This document shows, piece by piece, positions 27,214 to 35,411 of a stretch of DNA of 47,676 bases. Position 1 is the stretch's first letter. Every line of letters starts with the position of its first letter. The stretch covers positions 1 through 47,676 of the forward strand of contig PAAG01000021.1 in NCBI GenBank assembly GCA_002698785.1, written 5' to 3'. The notes beneath the pieces were generated by a model, which saw nothing but the letters and a program-made list of their open reading frames with translations, ran no database searches and was not told the origin of the DNA. This stretch comes from Verrucomicrobiales bacterium. Its GTDB lineage: Bacteria; Verrucomicrobiota; Verrucomicrobiia; Verrucomicrobiales; DEV007. The translations under genes were made by a program, and so were the position numbers.

Positions 27214-30072
27214 GTGAAAAAGATAAAATTCACCTGCTCGAACTGTCAGGCAAAACTCCGAGTACCTACACATCTCGCTGGAGTCACAGCTCCGTGCCCG
27301 AAATGTGGCCACAAGATCACAGCTCCGACTGATTATGAATCTATTGTGGTAGAGGAAACACCTGCTAAAGCTCCCGCAGCAGTGGCTGCTTCACAGAGGA
27401 CGAGGGTTGCAACCGCGACAGCAAAGTCAGTCTCCTCTCCTCCTTTGGCATCGCCATCGCACGAGGAGCATTTCTCTCCATCCGTGAGTGAATCACCGAC
27501 TTCCAGGACACCGGATTCGGAGAAGAGGGAAGGGATCGCGCCATTACCTCCGATTGAAGCTCCTCCTGAACCTTCCCAACCGCCAGCAGTATCGAACGAA
27601 CATCTTTCCAGCGATGATGGTCCCTCCCTGCCGCCGCCAATTCTCGACGAAACGGTACCTGAGACCGATGAGAATGAAGCTCCTATCTCTCTTCCGCCGT
27701 TGGATCTACCTACAGAGACATCATCTCCAGAACCTCTTTTCCCTTCAAACGAGGACATAGAAAAGCCCGATGCTCCGGTTGTTTCCGATCTTCCTGAGCC
27801 GGCAAGCCCGAAGACTCAGCCGATTCGGGTGAGTACTCGCCCTGAGCATCTCCCTGAGATGAGGCCTGTTCGGGATGAGGAGACTGGGAGTCTACCTCGA
27901 CTGGATATATCGTTGGGCGAAGGTTCTTCCTCGGCGGGGAAACCGCCTGCTTCTTTTAACGGTGAATCGCAGGAAAAGACGCGCCTCCATCTTCCACAGC
28001 CGGGAGATCTGTCTAATGACGATGATCTGCATCAGTTCTCGCCCGATGATTTCATCATTCCCTCTGATGGGGGAGAGGGACCACGCGAGGACGCACCGAA
28101 GGCAGTTGAGAGCGAGCCTGTAGTGCAGCCTCCGGCGATACCAGAGGCAGAGGAGGTAGAAGCAGCCCCCCCAGTCTCAGAAGAATCAGTGCTCCCAGAA
28201 AAAGACTCGGATCTTACCGAAATGCTTTTCAACTCCGATCCAGCACCTTCCAATCTGCAGGACTCCCTTGGTTCTCCAGATTTTCTGGAAGAGGTAGCAC
28301 CTCCCGCTGCGCCACCGGCAATCCCAGCGGATCCAGTTTCAGAAGAAGCTCCAGAAAGAAAGAATCCTGAAGATCTTTTTTCCAGTCCGGGAGACCTCCC
28401 TGAAGAAACTCCTGATCCCCTTCCCAGTTCTGGCGAGTCGTCACTGAACGAGGGTTCCTTTGAAAAGCTTTTCGCCCAGCAGTCCTCAAGCCCTCCAGAT
28501 ATCCCGCCTGGTATTCCTTCTGAGGCCGATTCTGAAGAGCCAGTGACTGTCCCTCTTCCTGAGACAGCGCAGCCCTCTCCATCGACGCAGGTACTACCAA
28601 TTCCGAGCGAAACAGTTCCGGTTGAGCCAAATCGCAGTGAATCTGATGTCCTGGACGAGATGTTTGGTAGCTCTCCGCCAGAGTCGAAGGGCATGAGCAA
28701 GTCGACTGTCGTGATGCTTTGTTCGGTCGGTGCCGTTGTGATCATTGCTACTGTTCTTGTAGTGGTTATCGGGATGGCCTTTGGTGGATTCAGTGTTTCG
28801 GGACCAGGGGAAGAAGATACCCAGGAGGATGCGACTTCGATGCTGATGGCAAAGAAGGACGAGGAGAAGTCCGAAGAGCCTGAGCCAGTCGATCCTACCA
28901 TTGACGACGCTCCCGCTGTCATAGATCCCGTGGCCACCGAAAGGGTTGAACAAACCGAAACGACTGATGACCCCTCCTCATCCAGTAGCACGGTGACTTT
29001 GCCGGGGGACACTGAAAAACCGGTCATGATCGTCGATCATAGTTCCGGGGCCCCAGAGGCTCTTCCGAGAGAAGAGGGGTTGAACGATGTCGTTGAAGAA
29101 GCAAAGCGAGCGATTCAAGGTGGTGAACCTGGGGAACCGACCGCAGTGGAGGAACCCAAGGCCCTCTCTTTTGATGATGCTTTGGACCAGTTCGGAGGAA
29201 ATGGAAGTGCTGGTTCCGCCGACCCTGCGAATTCTTCTTTCACTGACGCAGGAGATTCTCTGATCAATGGTGATCCATCGGCAGGATTCCCGAGCACCAT
29301 GCCTTTAGCTAATGGTGATGCGGCCGACAAGTCCACGGATGGAGCAGCTAGTTCAGGCGCTCCGAAAAATTACAATCCTCCGGAATCCTTTGCTGCTCCA
29401 GGACCGGAGGAAGGGCCGCTTGTAAGGATCAATGATCTGATCGATGCATTTCTGCGTGCTCCCGATTGGGAGACAAGATTGAAATATTGTTACAACGCGG
29501 AGAGCCTTCGCCCGGCCATGGAAGAGTATTATCAGAAGTGGCCAGACAACGGGTTCACCAGATTTTCTCAACAGATGTTCCAGATGGAACTGGATAAGGA
29601 AATGGGGGGACCATACTGGGTCTATCTCATTTCAACCTCTGATGAAGACCAGGGATTCCCGCTCATCATCCGAGTCGAGGATGGAAATCTGAAGGTGGAT
29701 TGGGAGATTTTCGCCGAATTCAACGATCGACATTTTGCCAAATTCCTGAAAGGGGAGATGCCGAATCCGGGGACCTACCGTGTCGTTCTCGAGCGGAAGT
29801 CAGACTATTACGGTACCGACCGGGATGCATTCACTACGCTGAGCGAATACAACGTCTACGAAGTAAATGCTCCTTACGGGGCGCTAAATGAATTTTCCGG
29901 ATATGCATTCGTGAAGAAGGACTCACCGGTAGCCAAAGAATTAGATGCTGTGTTAGGCCTGAATGATGAACCCCTCGCGGTTATTGCCACGTTGGAACGT
30001 GTCACATTCGATCATGGGACGAAGCATATGGTCATCAATGAGTACGTGACCGAAGGGTGGTTCCAGAACTAA
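27214..30072 (+). CDS. Zinc-ribbon protein with long disordered linker, one membrane helix and C-terminal domain
   Basis: A 952-residue protein. GTG at 27214 is preferred over TTG at 27190: it has GAGG eight bases upstream and yields KKIKFTCSNCQAKLRVP at the very N-terminus. The zinc ribbon is CSNC...CPKC, with spacing like MJ0042-type ribbons. Residues about 45-485 are Pro/Glu/Ser-rich and probably disordered. One helix follows near residue 500 (VVMLCSVGAVVIIATVLVVV), then another acidic linker. Residues about 730-952 are globular (LIDAFLRAPDWETRLKYCYN; YWVYLISTSDEDQGFPLIIR). The ribbon should face the cytoplasm and the C-domain the periplasm. Role unknown; xerC/D follows after 9 bp. Confidence 0.7.
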   Translation: MKKIKFTCSNCQAKLRVPTHLAGVTAPCPKCGHKITAPTDYESIVVEETPAKAPAAVAASQRTRVATATAKSVSSPPLASPSHEEHFSPSVSESPTSRTPDSEKREGIAPLPPIEAPPEPSQPPAVSNEHLSSDDGPSLPPPILDETVPETDENEAPISLPPLDLPTETSSPEPLFPSNEDIEKPDAPVVSDLPEPASPKTQPIRVSTRPEHLPEMRPVRDEETGSLPRLDISLGEGSSSAGKPPASFNGESQEKTRLHLPQPGDLSNDDDLHQFSPDDFIIPSDGGEGPREDAPKAVESEPVVQPPAIPEAEEVEAAPPVSEESVLPEKDSDLTEMLFNSDPAPSNLQDSLGSPDFLEEVAPPAAPPAIPADPVSEEAPERKNPEDLFSSPGDLPEETPDPLPSSGESSLNEGSFEKLFAQQSSSPPDIPPGIPSEADSEEPVTVPLPETAQPSPSTQVLPIPSETVPVEPNRSESDVLDEMFGSSPPESKGMSKSTVVMLCSVGAVVIIATVLVVVIGMAFGGFSVSGPGEEDTQEDATSMLMAKKDEEKSEEPEPVDPTIDDAPAVIDPVATERVEQTETTDDPSSSSSTVTLPGDTEKPVMIVDHSSGAPEALPREEGLNDVVEEAKRAIQGGEPGEPTAVEEPKALSFDDALDQFGGNGSAGSADPANSSFTDAGDSLINGDPSAGFPSTMPLANGDAADKSTDGAASSGAPKNYNPPESFAAPGPEEGPLVRINDLIDAFLRAPDWETRLKYCYNAESLRPAMEEYYQKWPDNGFTRFSQQMFQMELDKEMGGPYWVYLISTSDEDQGFPLIIRVEDGNLKVDWEIFAEFNDRHFAKFLKGEMPNPGTYRVVLERKSDYYGTDRDAFTTLSEYNVYEVNAPYGALNEFSGYAFVKKDSPVAKELDAVLGLNDEPLAVIATLERVTFDHGTKHMVINEYVTEGWFQN

Positions 30073-30081
30073 GGTCCCCTG

Positions 30082-30975
30082 ATGGAGAGAGAGATCGACC
30101 GGTTCATCCGCTTTCTAGCGGTCGAGAAAGGATTATCCAAGAACTACCAGCTTTCCGTTCGCCAGTCGCTGGAGGCTTTCTCTGAGTGGCTGGCGAGAAA
30201 GCACAAGGTTACCCAATGGGACCAAGTGTCTGTGGATCATTTTACTTCTTATCTCGGAGAGAGGAAGCTGAAGGACCGCATGGCCTCCTCCAGTCTGAGG
30301 GTGCAGTTGATTGCTTTGAAAATTTTCTTTCGCCACATGGCGGGGAAAAAAGCGGTTCGGGAGGATGTGGCGGAGAAAATCGATTCTCCGAGGATGGAGA
30401 AATATCTGCCCGAGACCTTGAACGAACCGACGGTTCAGAAGCTCCTCGAGTCGATCGACGATACTCGCCCATTGGCCCGACGTGATCGAGCGATGCTGGA
30501 ACTTCTCTATTCCAGTGGACTGCGAGTATCTGAGCTCACCGGCGCTCGGCTGGAAAATCTGTTCCTTGAGGATGGGATTATCCGAGTCACGGGGAAGGGA
30601 AACAAGACACGGCTTGTGCCAGTGGGAGGAGCCGCTCGCGAAGCAGTTGAGACTTACCTGGAGCAAGAGCGACCGAACTTGGTCAGCCGGCACACCGGAA
30701 GTGAAATTTTTCTCTCCAAATGGGGAAAGAAGCTTACAACAACGCGTGTCTGGCAAATTGTGAAAGAACGTGCTCGGCTTGCCGGAATTGACACCAATGT
30801 GTATCCGCACCTGCTAAGGCACTCTTTCGCGACACACTTGCTTGGGAACGGCGCCGATTTGCGTGTTATTCAGGAGCTACTGGGGCACGCTGATATTTCT
30901 ACAACACAGATCTACACGCATGTGGATCAGAAACGCTTGCGGGATGTTCACCGCAAGTTCCACCCGCGAGGGTAG
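30082..30975 (+). CDS. xerD: Tyrosine recombinase of the XerC/XerD type
   Basis: A 297-residue protein, standard Xer length. The N-terminal SAM-like domain begins EIDRFIRFLAVEKGLSKNYQ. The catalytic set is complete: R148 (SGLRVSEL), K172 (GKGNKTR), H243 and R246 (HLLRHSFATHLL), H269 (LLGHADIS) and Y278 (TQIYTH). It resolves chromosome dimers at dif with its partner. XerD is slightly preferred over XerC by the N-terminus, but the choice is uncertain. It lacks the extra segment found in integron integrases, so it is not IntI. It may share a transcript with the zinc-ribbon gene 9 bp upstream. Confidence 0.9.
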   Translation: MEREIDRFIRFLAVEKGLSKNYQLSVRQSLEAFSEWLARKHKVTQWDQVSVDHFTSYLGERKLKDRMASSSLRVQLIALKIFFRHMAGKKAVREDVAEKIDSPRMEKYLPETLNEPTVQKLLESIDDTRPLARRDRAMLELLYSSGLRVSELTGARLENLFLEDGIIRVTGKGNKTRLVPVGGAAREAVETYLEQERPNLVSRHTGSEIFLSKWGKKLTTTRVWQIVKERARLAGIDTNVYPHLLRHSFATHLLGNGADLRVIQELLGHADISTTQIYTHVDQKRLRDVHRKFHPRG

Positions 30976-30984
30976 GAGGGGGGA

Positions 30985-31386
30985 TCAGTAGTCTTCGTCC
31001 GAAGACTTCCACCAGTCTGCTGGCTTCTCCCAGGGATCGAGTTTCTCGGCGCGTTCTTCGGCCTGATTGTCTTCAACAAAGAGAGCATCGTCCTCTTCCT
31101 TGCGGGAAATCTCTTCCAGAAGCTCTTCGAGTCCCTCATTCTCAGCGGAGTATTTCTTCTCGCGATACACGAGGTATCCGAAAAAGATCCCTATTCCGAG
31201 CACCATTCCGGCAACTAGTCCGATCATGAATAGTGCGGCTGCGCTATCGGCTGCAACCCATGCGCTGTGACCTGTTCCGAACTCGGAAGAAGCTGCTGAA
31301 TTGAGTTGTATCAGACCGTCAATCGCCATCAATGCGAGAATAAAAGCTCCAACTACGAAAACAAGGCGATTGAGCGAGAATTTCAT
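30985..31386 (-). CDS. Small two-helix membrane protein, unknown function
   Basis: A 133-residue protein with two hydrophobic helices (LVFVVGAFILALMAIDGLIQ near residues 8-27 and ALFMIGLVAGMVLGIGIFFG near 51-70). A strongly acidic cytoplasmic tail follows, ending EKPADWWKSSDEDY. I do not recognise a family. It is convergent with the Xer gene (9 bp between stops). Confidence 0.55.
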   Translation of the reverse strand: MKFSLNRLVFVVGAFILALMAIDGLIQLNSAASSEFGTGHSAWVAADSAAALFMIGLVAGMVLGIGIFFGYLVYREKKYSAENEGLEELLEEISRKEEDDALFVEDNQAEERAEKLDPWEKPADWWKSSDEDY

Positions 31387-31484
31387 AAGTTTCGTGTGTG
31401 CGGTTCGCAGTGCTGCGACTGAACTACGCGAAATATATCAAATTTGTAAATTCTAACAACCGCAAATCCTGTTTTTAGAGAATT

Positions 31485-31501
31485 TTGCGAGAAATTCGCA
31501 A
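31485..31501. promoter_or_regulatory. TTGCGA/TCGCAA palindrome between two minus-strand genes
   Basis: TTGCGA-GAAAT-TCGCAA is a perfect 6-bp inverted repeat, 83 bp past the Fur-family stop and 99 bp upstream of the small membrane-protein start. It could be a weak terminator or an operator; no U-tract follows on the minus strand. Confidence 0.3.
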
Positions 31502-31583
31502 TTATGAGAAGTTTGTGAGCCTTTTATGGGCGAAAATTGGTCTGAAGCAGCCAAATTTTTGCGACCTCGAGAAAATGGAAAGG

Positions 31584-32018
31584 TCAGTTCTGGCAGGACT
31601 GGCAGAGACCGAAGAACTCCAACTCGTGCTCAATCTCAGTGAATCCACTGGAGTCAGCGATTTCGTTTTCGAGATGCTCTACGGGACAGGCGAGATCCAG
31701 AACTGCGATCGTGCCGCAGTCTCTGCAAATCAGGTAATCCTGGTGGTTCCCTTGGCGAAGGCAATAGTGTGCCGCACGGCTGTGGAAGCCGATTCGTCGA
31801 ACAATCCGATGTTCCTCCAGGCGTGTGATCAGGCGATACACAGTGGCCGGATCGCAATCGACATTAAAGTTCGAGTTCCCAGCGATCTCTTGAAGTGTCA
31901 GCGGCCGATCGGCAGACGCGAGAACGTCAAGACAAGCACGAAGTGCGGTTGTTTTCCGCAAACCGGCTTTGGAACATTCCTCAAGAAGGTCGGTGACTAC
32001 TGGAAGGGTGGATGACAT
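31584..32018 (-). CDS. Fur-family metalloregulator
   Basis: A 144-residue repressor. The start at 32018 gives the normal length; a longer reading adds 39 basic residues without conservation. The winged helix includes TALRACLDVLASADRPLTLQ and CDPATVYRLITRLEEHRIVR. Metal residues are visible in AHYCLRQGNHQDYLICRDCG and HELEFFGLCQSCQ, two CxxC pairs forming the structural zinc site, with His residues for the sensing site. Whether it senses iron (Fur) or zinc (Zur) cannot be settled; the wording HQDYLICRDCG is seen in both. It is divergent from the sulfatase gene with 127 bp between starts. Confidence 0.88.
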   Translation of the reverse strand: MSSTLPVVTDLLEECSKAGLRKTTALRACLDVLASADRPLTLQEIAGNSNFNVDCDPATVYRLITRLEEHRIVRRIGFHSRAAHYCLRQGNHQDYLICRDCGTIAVLDLACPVEHLENEIADSSGFTEIEHELEFFGLCQSCQN

Positions 32019-32145
32019 CTGAAAACTGGGGAACGATAGCGTGGCCGAATAGATACCGCAAGCCTTCCCACCCGCGATCCTGCCGTGTTCTGAGCGCTTG
32101 TGTTGTGATATGCGTTTCGGTCTAAAACGAATCAATCAAATCCCT

Positions 32146-33597
32146 ATGTATCGAGCCTTGCTAGCATTGTTATTCCTCACCTGCTTTTCAGTGAAGGCTG
32201 AGGAGAGGTGGAACCTGATATTCCTACTCACAGATGATCAGACGACATACTCGCTGGGATGTTACGGAAACAAAGACGTCCAGACGCCAAATATTGATCA
32301 GCTCGCCGCGGATGGAATGATCTTCGACAATCACTACGACACCACCGCGATCTGCATGGCGAGTCGGGCGAGCGTTTTCACAGGGCTATTCGAATATCGG
32401 ACCGGCTGTAATTTCGATCACGGCAACCTGCTGGAGAAAAAGTGGGCCAAGAGCTATCCGATGCTGCTGCGAAAGGCCGGGTATCGAACCGCCTTTGCCG
32501 GAAAATTCGGAATCGAAATTGCCGAAAAGCCCGATGGAAAAGGGCGACTCGCGGAGAATGATTTCGATAAGTGGGGAGGTGGCCCTGGGCAGACGAGCTA
32601 CAACACGAAACAGAATGCTTCGATGAAGGCGTATGCAAAAGAGTATCCCCATTCAACTGTATCCTACGGAGCCTTCGGTCGGGACTTTGTGAGCGAATCG
32701 GCGAAAGGAGATGCTCCATTTTGTCTGTCCATCAGTTTCAAGGCCCCTCACAAACCCGCCACTCCGGACCCTCAGTTCGATTCTATCTACAAAGGGAAAA
32801 CGTTTACCAAACCCGAGAACTACGGACGAGAGAACGGAGAGCATTTCTCTCAGCAGAGTCGGCAGGGGCGTCAGTTTGTACGGTTCGAAGAGTGGGGGTA
32901 TGCAGATCGTTATGACGAGGTCATGGCCATCTACCATCAGCAGATTTATGCGATTGATGTGGCCGTCGGGATGATTCGTGATGCAATCAAGGACGCTGGA
33001 GTAGAAGGGAACACGGCCATCATATTCACTTCCGACAATGGGTTCCTGTGTGGCTCACACGGATACGGCTCAAAGGTCCTGCCTTACGAAGAAGCTTCGC
33101 GAGTCCCGATGATTATGTATCTGCCAGGGCATGCGAACTCGGGCAAAGGAATCCGATGCGACGCGCTGACGGGGAACGTGGATTTTCACCCCACGCTATT
33201 GGAGTTGGCTGGTGTCGATGTCCCCCAAGGCATCGATGGGAAAAGCCTTCTACCGTTGTATGAAAATCCGGCTGAGGAAACACACGAGCAGTTGCCCTTG
33301 ATCAACGTCTGGGGCCCAAAGGAAGCGCACAGCCTTGGTGTGGTGACCAAGGACTGGAAGTACATCTACTGGCCGTACGACGAAGGGGCTTTCGAAGCGA
33401 CGGAAGAACTCTACTTTCTTCGTGAAGATGGGCTGGAAATGCACAACGTCATCGACGACCCCAAGCACGAGTCGGCTCGGGAGCAAATGCAGAAGCGATA
33501 CGATTCTGAGGTGCAGTCCTGGCGACAAAAGGCCGTCCCGTTTCACGGTTATTCACCGTTCGGGAAGACCTTTCAAAGGAAGAGCGCCGATCAGTAG
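32146..33597 (+). CDS. Exported sulfatase (alkaline-phosphatase superfamily)
   Basis: A 483-residue protein from the ATG at 32146, which gives the signal peptide MYRALLALLFLTCFSVKAEE. Metal-site aspartates lie in LLTDDQTTYSLGCYG and in FTSDNGFLCGSHG. The modification motif is C70-M-A-S-R, so the catalytic Cys would be converted to formylglycine by an anaerobic sulfatase-maturing enzyme or FGE. CxASR is less common than CxPSR but is accepted by known maturases. It likely acts in the periplasm on a sulfated polysaccharide. Its stop overlaps the cysJ stop by 7 bp on the opposite strand. Confidence 0.9.
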   Translation: MYRALLALLFLTCFSVKAEERWNLIFLLTDDQTTYSLGCYGNKDVQTPNIDQLAADGMIFDNHYDTTAICMASRASVFTGLFEYRTGCNFDHGNLLEKKWAKSYPMLLRKAGYRTAFAGKFGIEIAEKPDGKGRLAENDFDKWGGGPGQTSYNTKQNASMKAYAKEYPHSTVSYGAFGRDFVSESAKGDAPFCLSISFKAPHKPATPDPQFDSIYKGKTFTKPENYGRENGEHFSQQSRQGRQFVRFEEWGYADRYDEVMAIYHQQIYAIDVAVGMIRDAIKDAGVEGNTAIIFTSDNGFLCGSHGYGSKVLPYEEASRVPMIMYLPGHANSGKGIRCDALTGNVDFHPTLLELAGVDVPQGIDGKSLLPLYENPAEETHEQLPLINVWGPKEAHSLGVVTKDWKYIYWPYDEGAFEATEELYFLREDGLEMHNVIDDPKHESAREQMQKRYDSEVQSWRQKAVPFHGYSPFGKTFQRKSADQ

Positions 33598-35372
33598 ACG
33601 TCTCTCTGGTAGCGCTTCTCTTTGCGCAGAGCATCCACGTATGCCTTGGCATCTTCCGGCGACTTGCCACCGTGTTCTGCCGCAATGTCGATCAGGGCCT
33701 GGTGCACATCTTTCGCCATCTTGGTAGCGTCACCACAGACATAGAAATGAGCGCCATCTTCGAGCCACTTCCAGACTTCAGCGCCATTCTCAAGCAGGCG
33801 ATGCTGGACGTAGATCTTCTCTTTCTGATCTCGTGAAAACGCGAGCGTCAGGTCCGAGAGGGAACCCTCATCAAGATAGTCGAGCCATTCCAGCTGGTAG
33901 AGGAAGTCATAGGAGAATTGCTGGTCTCCGAAGAAAAGCCAGTTCTTCCCATTCGCGCCAACAGCAGAACGCTCTTCAACAAAAGCGCGGAACGGAGCAA
34001 TGCCTGTTCCTGGGCCGACCATGATGATCGGAGTGTCGTTGTTTTCAGGAAGGCGGAAATTCTTATTGGAATGGAAGAAAACCCTGACGGTATCACCAAT
34101 ACTCACATCATCCGCGACGTAGCATGAGCAAACTCCCGTGCGATCACGACCGTGAGTATTATAGCGCACTGCGGCGATGGTGAGGTCGACTTGGTCTTCG
34201 TGCTTCTTGATGCTCGATGCGATGGAGTAAAGCCTCGGATTGAGCTTGCGCAGAATCCCGGTGAAAGTTTCCGGCGACCAGTTCTTGTTCGGGAAAACCT
34301 CCAGCAAATCAATCAACTGACGTCCCCAGACCCATTCCTTCAGTTCTTCCTTCTTGTCCTTGGCGAGGAGCTTCTCGAGTTTCTTATCTCCGACAACGCC
34401 ATTGTATTTGAGGGCAATGGCAGGGCTCAGACTTGTGATGTCAAAGTCCGTCTTGAGCGCTTCAGCCAGAGTCTTATCACCCAGCTTCGCATTCGCCTTA
34501 AGACCGGTAACCGCGAGAATCGCTTCGACGTCGGCGGTGCTGTTCTCAGGATAAATTCCCAGCGCATCACCTGGCTCGTAGCTGAGTCCGGAGCCTTCGA
34601 GAGAAAGCTCGATATGCAGAGTCTCTTTGTTAGAGCCCGTTCCATTCAGGACAACCTTGTCGAGGATCTCGGCGCTGTAAGGATTCTTCTTGTCGTAAAC
34701 AACGGAAGCAGGCGCTGCACCCGTTGCCGCAATCGCAGATGCGACGTCTTCCTGTTTCGGAAATGCATTAATCGCACCATCCAGCCACTTCTCGAACGGC
34801 TCTTGGTAGTCCACGTCGCAATCGGCGCGGTCAAAGATGCGCTCGGCTCCGAGTTCGGAAAGGCGAGCATCGAAATCTTTACCCATCTTGCAGAACTGCT
34901 CGTAGCTGGTATCACCCAGTCCACAGACAGAAAACTTCAGGTTCGCCAGCTGAGGCATGGATTTCCCCATGAACTCCTCGTAGTAACCGGTCGCCGCATC
35001 GGGCGGATCACCTTCGCCCCATGTGCTGACGACGACGAGGAGGTTCTCTGCCTTGGCCAGGTCAGCTGCCTTGGCATCGCCCATGTTGACGATCTTTGCC
35101 TTGAAGCCTTCTTTCTCGGCACGCTTCTGGATCTCGCCAGCCAGCTGCTCGGAATTTCCAGACTCAGAACCGTAGAGAACGGTGAGAGGCTGTTTGGTGG
35201 CTGTGGCAGGGGCCGCAGCAATCGGCGCTGCGCCAGTCGCGCCACCGGCAAAACCGATGCCTGCGAAAAATCCGGAAAGCCAGGTCGCCTGCTCAGCATT
35301 CAATCCTGCTGCCAGTTGCTGGGCCAGTTGTTCCCGTTCAGGCGGAAGGGGAGAGAGGTTGGGAGAACTCAT
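33591..35372 (-). CDS. cysJ: Sulfite reductase (NADPH) flavoprotein alpha subunit
   Basis: A 593-residue diflavin reductase, standard CysJ length. An N-terminal flavodoxin domain (LTVLYGSESGNSEQLAGEIQ; VVSTWGEGDPPDAATGYYEE) follows a short helical and Ala/Pro linker. Then come the FAD-binding domain (PRLYSIASSIKKHEDQVDLT; GVCSCYVADD) and the NADPH domain (IMVGPGTGIAPFRAFVEER; FYVCGDATKMAKDV). It ends YQRDVY, the typical CysJ terminus. It passes electrons from NADPH through FAD and FMN to the CysI hemoprotein. It lies 39 bp downstream of cysI on the same strand. Convergent with the sulfatase gene. Confidence 0.96.
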   Translation of the reverse strand: MSSPNLSPLPPEREQLAQQLAAGLNAEQATWLSGFFAGIGFAGGATGAAPIAAAPATATKQPLTVLYGSESGNSEQLAGEIQKRAEKEGFKAKIVNMGDAKAADLAKAENLLVVVSTWGEGDPPDAATGYYEEFMGKSMPQLANLKFSVCGLGDTSYEQFCKMGKDFDARLSELGAERIFDRADCDVDYQEPFEKWLDGAINAFPKQEDVASAIAATGAAPASVVYDKKNPYSAEILDKVVLNGTGSNKETLHIELSLEGSGLSYEPGDALGIYPENSTADVEAILAVTGLKANAKLGDKTLAEALKTDFDITSLSPAIALKYNGVVGDKKLEKLLAKDKKEELKEWVWGRQLIDLLEVFPNKNWSPETFTGILRKLNPRLYSIASSIKKHEDQVDLTIAAVRYNTHGRDRTGVCSCYVADDVSIGDTVRVFFHSNKNFRLPENNDTPIIMVGPGTGIAPFRAFVEERSAVGANGKNWLFFGDQQFSYDFLYQLEWLDYLDEGSLSDLTLAFSRDQKEKIYVQHRLLENGAEVWKWLEDGAHFYVCGDATKMAKDVHQALIDIAAEHGGKSPEDAKAYVDALRKEKRYQRDVY

Positions 35373-35411
35373 TTCGATACAGTCACAAAAAAGGATAACA
35401 AGGAATGGCGA

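Noticed and set aside
28032-29027. Serine-rich 331-codon frame on the minus strand
   Set aside because: Antisense image of the Pro/Glu/Ser-rich linker of the zinc-ribbon protein; low complexity by construction.
30082-30975. Xer gene as the integron integrase
   Set aside because: Standard Xer length and motif spacing without the IntI-specific insertion, and located 9 kb away among core genes.
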